From Lutjanus erythropterus (taxonomy: Eukaryota; Chordata; Actinopteri; Lutjaniformes; Lutjanidae), in contig CM034601.1 of assembly GCA_020091685.1 (NCBI GenBank), positions 10,356,419 through 10,420,418 of the forward strand: a stretch of 64,000 nt of DNA, written 5' to 3'. This document shows, piece after piece, positions 1 through 17,800 of this stretch (the first letter of the stretch is position 1; the number at the start of each line of letters is the position of its first letter). Position numbers and translations under genes: made by a program. The notes beneath the pieces are model-generated. The model was given only the letters and a program-made list of their open reading frames with translations. It was not told the DNA's origin and did no database searches.

Positions 1-6858
<6,858 letters not shown>

Positions 6859-7446
6859 GGTGCTGAGAACGCTACCAGTGTTGGGCTCTGCGGAGACACA
6901 TCAACCAGGATCCATTAACAAATCTGAATGTGACAGAAGTATCTCAGTATTAATCCTTTTTCAAAACCATGTTTAAAAACAATAAAATACCAACTTCTGT
7001 CGGTATTTTTTTCCTTTTCCTTTTTATTTATTTTATGTTATTATTGTTACGCATTCAAGGCCCTTCCACAGCAGTCTATTAATCACCCTCTTTCAAAGCC
7101 TCCAGAGGTTATTTCTTTGCTTTCATTAACTTAATAACTACAAACTTCCTAAATGCGTCTGCATGAGAAAACCATAGAAGACAGCCCGCCTCCAGTTCAG
7201 AGAATTTATTTTGACAGACTTTAATATTTTATATATTTATATTAATTACCCGAGATCCACATTAGGCTTTTTGTGTGTGTTATTCAGATCACCCTTAGGC
7301 CAAAGAGCAGCCTAAATGTCACACTAACTGTAGGAAGACTTGGATTATCTTATTATAAGAGCAACACTGCTGTCAGATCACTGCTGCAAACGGATATTTT
7401 ATTAATAACGCGTGCTATTAGCATCCTGGGACTGGTAAATTATTAA

Positions 7447-8338
7447 AGGGATAGTTCACCCAAAAATGAAAATTCAGCCATTATCTATTCACCCTCATGC
7501 CAACTGAGGGTTGGGTTTAGTTTTTAGTCCACAAAACAATGCTGGAGTTTCACAGGAAAATGGTGTTGCAGAATCTCCAAAAACAATGTAATTGAATGGC
7601 GAGGTTTAGATTACACCAGACGAGCATTATTGGGGTATTTTATGTTCTTTTGCTGTTGTTTTTTTATTTGGGAAATTCTGCAACGCTGTTTTCCTGTAAA
7701 ACTCGATATATAGCTGAAAAACCTATCACGATAGAGAAGTTTCTCATTGGTCCATATTGATCATGTAGGTAGTGACTGACGATATGTTGTGAGCTCCACT
7801 ATTTTAAAGGGCTGCAACTAATGATTATTTTTACTGTAGATCAATCTAACGATTATTTTCTCAATTTATCGATGAATCAATCCTGTCACAACCTTGCCCA
7901 AAAAAAAAAACAAACGTGACGCACACAGACGTACTTCATGTAACGATTATCCTCAGTATTGATGAATCTGTTGATCATTTTCTCCACTAATTGATTAGTT
8001 GTTTGGTCCATAAACATGTTGATTGGTGTTTTCTAAAGTCCAAAATGATGTCCTCAAATGTCTTTGTTTTGCCAACAAATATTAACCCAATGATATTTTT
8101 TTGATAAATAATCATAAGTAATGTTGATATTATGACTTAGTAGGTAGAGACAAACAACAGAACACTGGACAGTCAGTTAAGTTCAGAAAGACATCCCTTT
8201 ACTGTGATGATACAATATAATAATATCAGAAATCTATCATGATGTCTAGTCTCATATTACAATATAATACTGATATATTGCACAGCCCTAAGATGAGTAG
8301 ATAATGACAGGATTTTCATTTTTGGGTGAACTATACCT
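7447..8338. mobile_element. TTAA-flanked MITE carrying nested repeats
   Basis: Both ends show the same inverted terminus (AGGGATAGTTCACCCAAAAA at the left; near-perfect complement ending in CTATACCT at the right). Both are flanked by TTAA (7443-7446 and 8339-8342), as expected of a TTAA-specific DNA transposon. The body has no coding capacity and is interrupted by other repeat families. This terminus belongs to a common fish repeat as far as I recall. Confidence 0.75.
7809..8289. repeat. nested hAT-like non-autonomous repeats
   Basis: The left edge is GGGCTGCAACTAATGATTA, the terminus of a dispersed family seen at five other places in this window. The right edge (TGATATATTGCACAGCCCTA) matches another family with GGGCTGTGCAATATATCA ends. 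The two differ, so this is probably a mosaic of two insertions inside the older TTAA element. Confidence 0.55.
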
Positions 8339-8879
8339 TTAAATGTATATATGCATGTGGCTATGATGTTTTATATTAAACTCAAATAAAAACTCTAAAA
8401 TTCCAAGTCAAGCTCGTGGATAATTTTATGACAAGTTTTTTTTAATGATTGAGGTCCTTTTTTTTTTTATTGTACCAGACGCAGACACCAATTAGCGGTC
8501 TGTTACTGAATCAATTAGCCCCACCAAAGGCCAGGCTGCTTCATAAACCTGCTCTAATGAAAAGGATTTCACACACATTATTTCAAACGTAACGATAACC
8601 GTGTCAGTAACAGCGTTATTATTGAGCGGCAGGAAGAAGAAACCACATCTGCAGCGTTCGTGCACTCCGGTCAGGTGTATGCTATCGTTAGTAGGAGGGT
8701 TTAACCGCCACACTGGGCATTTCTTTCTGCTGGCCAACGACAAAACACCGATTTCCGCATGCCAACAGCCCGCCGAATGACTCGAGCTGGTTCATTTGTT
8801 AAATCCACACACCGAGACACCGAACTAACGACTATGATCGAGCTGTCAGGCGACATGATGGCATTTTCCCGTTCAGGTC

Positions 8880-9290
8880 AACGGGCTTTCGGGTGGAAAT
8901 AACCCCGGCAGAGGAGAGCAGAGCGGCGGCAGGCAGGCAGCTGCCCGCTCCTCCTTCCCTCCCCTCCCCGCCTGTCAGCTCCCTCCAGCAGCTCGGTCTC
9001 CGCTGTCGGCCTCCATTGCCAGGAAAGCACGAAATGGCAACGTTAACGGCTCGGTTCGGTGAGAGGGGACCGGCTCGGCCGACGAGAAGCGACCGCACTC
9101 GACCCGACACGACGGTGTGTAAACCCGGCGAATTACTTACAAAACAAGGGCACGGCGAAAAAATGTCTCCGGTTCTCCGGTAACAAGCCTGGGCAGAGTC
9201 CTCGACTCCCACAATCCACAGCGAATTGAAATATCGGAGCGAGCAGCGCTGCAACTGCTGGAGAGCTGAGAGCAAACCTGCTGAATGTGA
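8880..9290 (-). promoter_or_regulatory. macroh2a1: GC-rich promoter region of macroh2a1
   Basis: This is a CpG-rich block surrounding the non-coding first exon, strikingly richer in G+C than the flanks. No TATA box is evident in the expected place. I infer a broad CpG-island type promoter. Confidence 0.6.
9141..9280 (-). other. macroh2a1: macroh2a1 non-coding exon 1 (5' UTR)
   Basis: A strong donor (TTTT|GTAAGTAA on the minus strand) ends the exon at 9141. It sits in a GC-rich block upstream of the coding exons, matching the non-coding first exon known for macroH2A genes. No ATG occurs between about 9275 and the donor, so the leader is clean. The transcription start is not visible, and the upper boundary of 9280 is approximate. 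Confidence 0.7.
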
Positions 9291-9840
9291 ATCTGCTGCC
9301 GAGATGATCTTTAACCCTTTACACCTTTATTCCGTGCAAGAAAACACGTGGTTTGAGCCGAAATGCTGACTGTTTCCCCCGGCGGATCGATCCTGATTCT
9401 CAAATTTAAGCTTTCTTGCAGTCGCATTAAAAAATAGCGTGAATTTACTGGGTACATCAAACTCTTTGACCAGGGGTGTCACTAATTTTCGTACCTTGGA
9501 AAAAATAGTCCCCCACCCTCCTCAACTACATTTTACAAGGAGTCTCTTTTTTGCGACCCAAGTTTTTTATTTATTTTTTTAAATTCATTTCGGAGGTAAG
9601 AATTCATATTAAAGTGCCATAACATAACATATTATGGTAGACTAAAGTGAAATAACCAAAAATAATTAAGTATAAGTAAATGATGCATAAACCCATATAA
9701 GAATGTAATTCTCTTATTAAAAGGACAGGAAAAACAAAGATTTTTTTTAAATTCGTGATTTATTTCTTTTTTTTTATACAAAGAGTCTTTTGATAGTGAA
9801 TCAATCCAAAAAAAATGACAGGGCAACAATGTGCCATGTA

Positions 9841-9968
9841 AGGAATAATGTACAGTGAGCAGGTCATTATGGCAAAATAAACTTCCACAGTGTTGCAGGG
9901 TGATGCTGGACTTATTCCTGGATTTATTTCAACATAACAACCTGCTCACTGTGCATTATCCTACTTAT
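9841..9968. repeat. fold-back MITE-like repeat, copy 1
   Basis: The left arm AATGTACAGTGAGCAGGTCA (from 9847) is matched by the complementary right arm ending near 9965 (CCTGCTCACTGTGCATTATC). The element can fold into a long hairpin. A second copy with the same arms lies at 48975-49125. Confidence 0.65.
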
Positions 9969-10139
9969 TACACTTCTACTTACCAAACAAAAAACATTTT
10001 GACACAAAATATTAATTTAAAAATGATTTAACTGATTAAAAAAAAAAATTATTTCCTCTGCCAGGTCTGCCTGTAATCAAGGCATAACATTACTGAGTGT
10101 CAGGATCCCAAAGTTTCCCCATTCACCATGCTTTGACAA

Positions 10140-10566
10140 CCCCTGAAACCCACAATGGGCCCTTTTCCACCAAACTAGCTCTGGTTCTTGAACTGGTTCC
10201 ATTCAAAATCCTTGGAACCTTGGTGCCATCTAGTGAACCAGCCCACGTTTCCACCAGTTGTGAGTGGAACCATTGTTTTCAAGGATGTCATTAACAGAGG
10301 GCGATGCACAGTGCACAATAATGTATAGAATAGGACACGCCCACTTTGGTTCCCAAAGAAAACCTCCTATTTTTGGTTCAAGTTGAGAACCAACTTTTCA
10401 GGTTTTGAACCAGTTTCTTTTAGGTCAAAAAGCTCAAAATGATTCAAAATTAAGTGCTTGAATCTGAATGGGGCCGGTTCCATGTGGGTGGAAAAGGGCA
10501 TGCTTGAACCTGAATGGGGCTGGTTCCATGTTGGTGGAAAAGGGTGTGCATTAACCTGAATGGGGA
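10140..10566. repeat. inverted-end DNA element with tandemly duplicated right terminus
   Basis: The left edge reads GGCCCTTTTCCACCAAACTA. Its complement form (GGTTCCATG-GGTGGAAAAGG) occurs twice at the right edge in tandem units of about 47 bp from roughly 10458, with a third partial unit. No ORF of note. It is probably a hAT-like non-autonomous element. Confidence 0.55.
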
Positions 10567-11447
10567 AACTGGAAAGCACATGCTGTAGGCAAGTAAAACA
10601 ATGATGGTTAAAAAAATATGAAACAAGACCGCTCAAGCTATTTGTGCAGCCCCTATCATGAAACAGATGACCTTCAAATTCTAAATTAATTCACTTTAAA
10701 AGCAGCCAGAATAATTCTGACCAGTTTCAAGAGAGCCTGCTAAATTTATATTAGAAACGTGTGCAGTGTTCAGCAGAGTGTTGTTGGACTGTTTGATCAG
10801 ATAGCCTGAGCCTCTGTCTGTTTTTGATTTAATCATTACACAGAGATCAAAGATTAAGGCAATTATTGGTCCACTTTGTTCTCAGAAATGTAGCCAGTAC
10901 AGCTGCAGCTCAGATTGTAAATCCAGAGCAGAGGTGGGGTGGATTTAATTCACTTATTGACTGTGATTGATTTCTATCTCACCTGGGTAAACCTTTTCAC
11001 CTTGACCTGTCAGCCTCACACCTGGCCCTGCTGTTTCCACTTTACAATGATTGGTCTCTTTAATAGGGTCAGGCCTTCTGCAAGGGTTCCTCTACTTTTT
11101 GTCCATTTAGTGACATGTGGCAACCATTGATGGATTACAGCCACCTACTGTGCTGAAGTGTGGCCCAGAGTTACTTCTTAATCAAAATAAATCAATTAAT
11201 TTAACAAAAAAAATATTTTTTTATCAGTCAAGTTTCTCTCAAGTAATCAAACACATGACCCAAGATTAAATATATTCTCAAACTCATTTCCTGTGTCTCT
11301 TTCTGCAGAGTATTTTTGGAACTGATTCCTCTGTCAGGAGTCACAAGATAGATGCTTAGAAAAGCACAGGTGTTTCATCCATTCATCCATCATTATTCTT
11401 TTATTTACACCTGGAGTTTTCCTGCTGTGGCCTGTCAAAATGTCTGC

Positions 11448-11960
11448 AGGGTTCCTGCACCTTTTCCAAAGTGATAATCAAGCACTTTTCAAGCATTTTC
11501 AAGATGCATGCTTTTCCAGCACCTTAGGACAAAATGACATATTTATATGTGCTTTATGTGAATATTTCACTTCTTCATCACATTAAATCAGATGTAATTG
11601 TGCTGTAAATACTTAAAGCAAAACACAACAGAGTTTCGTGTTTCAAAATGTGTCACCTGTCTGCAGACCTGTCATCATAAATTACCTAAAAATACCCGTC
11701 ATCCTGAGACCAATATAAAACAACCGTGAGGCAAATGACTTCAACTTCAGTTTCAGATTGGAGTCATTTTTAATTTGTATGAAAGACAAAAACAGGTAGG
11801 GTCTCCCCAACTTATTTTACTTCTTTATCTAAAAGAATATTACTGCTATTCAGTCAGATATAGCTTTATTGTGAAAGTATATAGTAAGTATAGTAAATAC
11901 TACATTAAAATTCAAGCGTTTCTAAAGATCTCCAGCAACCGAAATAACCCTGAAAAGGCC
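11448..11960. repeat. GGGTTCCTGCA hAT-like repeat, copy 1
   Basis: It starts CAGGGTTCCTGCACCTTTTC and contains TCAAGCACTTTTCAAGCATT. The same sequence, in the same order and for about 500 bp, recurs at 39029-39555 (larp1 intron). The right edge there (TTCCAGCACCCATAAGAATC) is roughly the inverted complement of the left. CAGGG termini fit hAT-type MITEs. Confidence 0.6.
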
Positions 11961-14719
11961 TCTTATCAACAAAGACCAAAGCCAAAAAGGAATTTGTTCC
12001 ACTAACAAATATTGTCTGTATGTGTCAGTGAGAAGTTGTCATTTTTAATCATAATTTGTTGATAATTATGAAAATATAAAACAATGCCAAACCTATAGTT
12101 TGAAGTTCCACGTATCAATTAAAAATAGAGCAGTGTCTTTCCTGATGTAAGGTTTAACTTTAAGCAAGATGAAAATGAGTCACCTTCTCATACATAATCT
12201 TTTATTTCAGCTCAGTGTCTTGTGATCACAGGACTGAAGGTGAGGTACATCTCTATTATTAAATTCTGATTCCTGAAACTCCTCACTCTAGCATCCAAAT
12301 CACAAAATGTATCATGACATACACAAATCCAAACAGAATCTGTTCAGGCTTCTCTGCCCCTCAGTGTGTCTGTGAAGAGAACTGCGTGTGACAGATGTGT
12401 GTCAGAACCCTTCAGTGCGCTGATGCAGTGACGACAGACTGACACCAGAGGTCTGACCTGAGCTGAGCATTAAAGAGACCTGTAACCTTTATCCTTCACT
12501 GCTGATTCCTGGTGAAAGTGAACGAACTCTTTTATTCTGGAGCTGAAGTTTGCATGAAAAAGATAAATGAATCATTTAAAGTTTCAACTGATATATAACT
12601 ATGCCAAGTAGGTGTTTTTTAGTTTAGTTTTTCATTGAGAAAAAAATGGTTCTACTAATTTTACAACTGCGATTTCATCAACTTATATACTGGAATTTTA
12701 TACTGGAGTTTTTTTATGGCATGTTGAGAAGAATGTTGTCATTAAATACTATGTTTTTACAGTACATACACAGAAAAAGTAGTTGCATCCCTAGTTTGCT
12801 GTCCTTTCTCACTGCAACCCATAGATATAACATAACAACATATATATATTAAAGAAAAATTAATATAAAAGTAGGATATGACTGCAAAACAGTAAATTTT
12901 AAAAAATAAAAATTGGTTAAATATCAAGATGTCAAAATACAAAAAAATTGTCTAATTTGTCCAATGTCCAATTTATCAAATCCTCATTTTCCTATCATGG
13001 CTACAGATGAGGTGCAACATTAATGTGATATTTAGCTGGTATGACATAACACAAACATAATATGATATAAAATAATTGTCCAAAGGTGCTTTGATATGAC
13101 TTGCTTAAGCAGATCCCACTTCATTTGTGCAGCATGTGTCATAAAATGTATCATAAATATGTAATTATAGCAACAATTTAGACTTCAGACAATAAAGACA
13201 GAAGATAGACGGATTAGAAATGATCTCTCCGTCCACCTTTATTAAAGGGGGGTTTCCAGGCCTGATCCACACACCAGTGTTCAAAGTCACACTAATTTTA
13301 CATAACGATGATGGTGGACCGACCCCGCCGTACGATAGTAAAGAGAGATAGTGGAGACACATGTTGCAGCAGCAGATGAGCCTGGAGGTTATCTGGGTCA
13401 AGGACTGTTGAGTGAAACCTGATCAAGATGATGAGGAGAACTCAGAGGACAGTGTTTGTGTACAGCCTGTAGTCATCAATATTCTCAGTGTGTAAAGCTG
13501 CAGTGGTCGTACAGTGTACTGCAAGTGTTACCAGACAGCAAGAGGGAGATGTGTTTGAACATGCCGTGGAGGAAGAAGTGCTCAGCATGCAGAAAAAAGA
13601 CATTTAGGAAGGGTACAAGGAAATATGAAACCTATAAAAGATAAAAGATACACACCTACTGTTAGTGGTTCAGTAAATGAGAAAAAAATTTAAGTTTCTT
13701 CCACTAAATTCCTGTATGATTCTTTCATAGTACAGAAAGCCCTCACAACTTAGAAGCTGCAATAAGTGAATTTTGGTGCTTTTGCTTGAAAATGACTTAA
13801 AGAATCACTCAATTATTAAAATGCCCTCGGGTGGATTAACAGTGCACTGCAGGCAGCAAGCGGCCTGGAGGTCTGCAGCCATGTAGGTACACTTGCATTT
13901 TGGCTGTGAAATCTTTGGTATTGTTACTTATATTTCAATATGAAGATTTATTTTAGCGAAACAACTTACTAACTAATTTAACAATAAAATATCATCTTAA
14001 GATAAAAATTAGAAGGGAAAATTAGATATTTATATGTTTTTTACATAAGCAATCTCTCATTATAATCACTTGGATGTTGCAAACAGTGATGAGCAAGTGA
14101 GCACTTGCTAAGAATTGTCTTTTTAATTGATTTTCACTGAAACAATTCCTCAAAATTGTATGTTTTTTTCATTTTAGTTTACACTGGCCAAGCTGTTTTT
14201 GCTGAGGCAAAATAAAGATGCGAAATAAAGAGGTTCCTGTTTGGAAAAAAAAAAAAGAATCAAACCAATTGAAAGTGCAGTTTTTTCTTAAAGCTATACT
14301 TATTGTTTCTAAAATAAAAATTATGGTGATCAGTGATTCCTCATGGGTGCCTTACATATCAAATATGATACAAAAAATGCTATACATATAAATGCTATAG
14401 TTTTTTTCTTTATTTTGTCAAAAGGTCCAGCAAACATCCCAGTTTGCAGGGTTAAGAAGGCCTACTTTATGTGCTGCTTTTCTGACGAATACTTGAAATT
14501 GTATTATTAACCGAATGATAACTGATACGATGTTCTGCTGTGTTTTGTTCTCGTTTATTGCTGAAATGCACTTTCCCCCTCAACATGCTGTGTGATAGCA
14601 GCACAGTAACGACCCTCCATGCTGAGTTTCAACCTTCACCTGGTTACATGTTGGCGCAGGGAAAAAACAAGGGAAAAAAACACACTTGACTACTAAAAAA
14701 AAAAAGACACCTCAAAGGA

Positions 14720-14850
14720 AGACCGCTACTTCCGGGTACGGCTTGAGTCAGATGACCAAGAATCAGCCAATCAGAAGTCGCTCGCTGTTGTAAATACACG
14801 GTCGGTTTGAGTGCGTGTTCAGAGGCAACTAGCGAGAAAGAAGACGAGAC
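14720..14850 (+). promoter_or_regulatory. faxdc2: faxdc2 promoter and 5' UTR
   Basis: The region just upstream of the ATG has an ETS-like site (ACTTCCGGGT, 14728-14737), a perfect AP-1 site (TGAGTCA, 14744-14750) and a CCAAT box (GCCAAT, 14766-14771). There is no TATA box. The start of transcription is inferred to lie shortly after these, near 14800. Confidence 0.5.
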
Positions 14851-14875
14851 ATGACGGTGGAGACAAGAGTCAACG
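14851..14875 (+). CDS. faxdc2: faxdc2 exon 1 (start codon)
   Basis: ATG at 14851 gives MTVETRVN and a split codon, ending at donor AACG|GTAAGT. It was chosen because it follows the promoter-like region and joins exon 2 in frame. Confidence 0.75.
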
Positions 14876-17800
14876 GTAAGTCAGGGATTCATTTGACCGT
14901 TAAGATGTCGAGAGAGTCGGTCTGTGCTCGAATAACCCCAAAAACAAGACGGTGTAGCCTGAATCTGGACAGTTGATGTTTTCAGAGAATCGCATACAAA
15001 CAACTCGCCGCTTTGTTTTCTTTAAACCAACTTGTCAGTCATTTCTCTGTGATTGTCCTTAAATGTGTAGCACAGATTTGGCTGCTCACAGTTATGATGT
15101 AGATTATTTTGGCTATATTATTTGTCTTTGTCAATAACCATCGAAATCACCTCAGTTTATTAAATATCAAATGTGAAAGATTTTTGTCAAGTTATCAAAT
15201 TCCAAACTCTGATTTTTGTCTCATCAGCAGCTGATAATAAATATATGAGTATTCATACTTGTCTTTTTTTTTTTATCACAATTTTATTTTTGGATCTGTA
15301 GCCTGGTGATTGTCTAAAATGATTATAACCAAAATCAATATAATTTTAATAATTAGTTAATTAACTTACCAATAATGTTTAAGAAAGATATTTCACTGAA
15401 AGATCACCTCCAGACATGTTTGTAGATGTAGGGGAGAACAGGGTAACATGAGCCACTATTTACATGTGATGGTTTTATTTAGGGATGTGCAATATGTTTT
15501 TATTTTTTATTTTTTAAGTGATATTGTGAATATCTTAACCGAAATTGTGATTGTGATAGGCAATACAATTGGTGGGAATGATAATTTTTGCCAAAACAAC
15601 CAAACAATAACCTAATAAAAATGTCCTTGTACATCTGAAGAATGAGATTGTAAAGCTGTCTCTGCAGTCTTACACATTTTTCCGTTTTTAGAAATTTACA
15701 ACTTGGTTCTGGTTCTGCGATTAAGAAATTACTGACACCTCTTCCGACACTTGCCTTGCTGCTTCTTTAGCTGAGCCTCTGCCCTGCCATCTTGATCTTA
15801 TCGAGGTATCAAAGTAATTTATCATCATACAACACAGGGTTGCACAACGATATGAGAGTTATAGATCCATCATGCGACACACACACGCAATAAAGATAAC
15901 TAATTACATTCAGAATAGAATAGAATAGGATAAATATATAAAATAAAGATCTGTGTCATGTAAACACCCAGGAAATAATTCTGTTGTGCAGTTTTAAAAT
16001 TTGCTTAAGGTTGAATGTAAACAGCAGCAACAAGATGGTGATGATAATGTGGTCACCATCCTCACGTTAAAAGTTTGATATCTGGGAAGCCTCGTCCATC
16101 GCAGAGTCCGCCTCCCATCATCCTTCCACCCCGGAGTCATTGCATGTTGCAACCTGTCGGCTCAGAACTGGTCTGTCCGTCAACTGCAACACCTTGATTC
16201 AAGATGTTGTGGTGAAGCAGGTCTCTCGAGGCACAACAGTCTCTGTGTTTCCAATCCATTTTCCTGACCGGACGTTATGCAGGAGCAGCCTTAAATCCAA
16301 GCAGGGTTAGCATGGCTCTTGTCTCTGCTCTCTTCCACTCCTCCTTGGGTGGTCCACTGAGTTGCATCCAGTTGAACTGGCTGGATGTGTGCGTTGGTGA
16401 TCTTCTCCGCTGCTCTTTAATCTAAACTCAATGCTTCTTTTCCGGTGTTGTCATAGGTGACACATGTTTCAGCAATAAAGCCAAAAAAATAACAACTGAA
16501 AGGAGAAAAGTACTGAACTCTGAAGGAGCAACTGGCTGTTGTTACATATGTAGCTGTAGCATATATAGAGCAGCAAATTATAATTAATAATAATATTGTT
16601 AAATATTATTTTAATAACACTACTGACAGATTTTACCCCACAACCTCCATTATGAAACTGTTTCACGCAGTGGCTCAGATCCACATTTATGCTAAATTCA
16701 TGACCTTTTCTATCCCGAACTGACTTAAATTGACATTTAATAATAATATCTATTTTGATTCAGATACCAGAATAGTGCTTTTCTAAGGTGTGTACTGGAC
16801 CACAGTGGACTTCAAAACTGGTTGATGTTATAAAATCAATCAGTCAAAAAAAACAGCCCTCTAGTGTTAAACTCTGCACTTCATTGTGCTCAGAGAAGCG
16901 CAAACATCAAAGTGAAGGAACAATAACAAAATACATTTTTGACTGAGGTGGGCTTTAATGTAATTTAGCTGATTTTTGTTCCTTAAACTTTGTATTTTTT
17001 TTGCTGAACCACAAAGAGAGACGTGGCGTAAATGTGGGGCAGGTTGTTATCCCCAAGAATTTAACTGAAAAAGTGCTCACTGTAAGGAGGATGGATTATA
17101 ATAGGATTACGTTCCAGTATAATCCTGCAGCTGTAAAATTTGCACCAGGCTACACAGCACTCAGATGATTATTGTACCATGGAAAGATGAAAAGCAGTCT
17201 GAGATGTTCAGACTGTTAAATTAATTCACATTTTCGTGGTAAAGGGTTCAGTAAATGAGTCCATGTGTGAGACAACAAAGGGAGCTTTATTATTGTAGAC
17301 CTACTGTACTAGATATTAATTTATTATTAATGGAAAACAAATGTTACTTCTTAAGTGTGTGTATGATTAACCAAACTCTCACACACTGAGTGTTCTCATA
17401 CTGTAAGTATCAAATGAAAGCTATTTTCTTTAACTCTGGAAAAACAAAAACTTAATCTTGATCACAAAATCGAAATCTCATCAAGACTCATTTTTTTTAA
17501 ACACAGTATTATTTTGAAAGACAGCTGGCATTAGAAAACCCCTTCCCTTCAAAATAAACAGCAGAACATTTAATCTTTAATCTTCCACATTTTGGGACAG
17601 GACATCCCGTTAGCTTCCAAAAACACACATCTTAGTGTAATTTTAGAGGATTTTTGAATGTATTTTTCAATAGTCACATCGATGATGTGGTTAAATTTAT
17701 ACTATAGATTTTAAACTGTTTGAACTCTACCTGGAAAATAAAAAAAATTACAGCGTATTTACTATTCTGTTTACAGACATGAGGGGAGCTGCCCCAGCAT

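Larger units (their letters stand above)
6888..9140 (-). other. macroh2a1 intron 1
   Basis: This intron separates the non-coding first exon from the ATG exon. It contains the TTAA-flanked mosaic element at 7447-8338. The right end grades into the GC-rich promoter block. Confidence 0.75.
9281..14719. other. intergenic region between divergent macroh2a1 and faxdc2
   Basis: No exon-like open frame with splice sites or family resemblance was found on either strand. The stretch holds a fold-back element (9841-9968), a repeat with a duplicated end (10140-10566) and one copy of a GGGTTCCTGCA repeat (11448-11960). The remainder, including 12300-14700, is AT-rich with no recognisable feature. Confidence 0.65.

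Noticed and set aside
8832..9275. 147-codon open frame on the minus strand across the macroh2a1 first exon, possible uORF
   Set aside because: It begins at TTG, not ATG, crosses a strong splice donor and is open mainly because the region is GC-rich. Exon 1 has no ATG.
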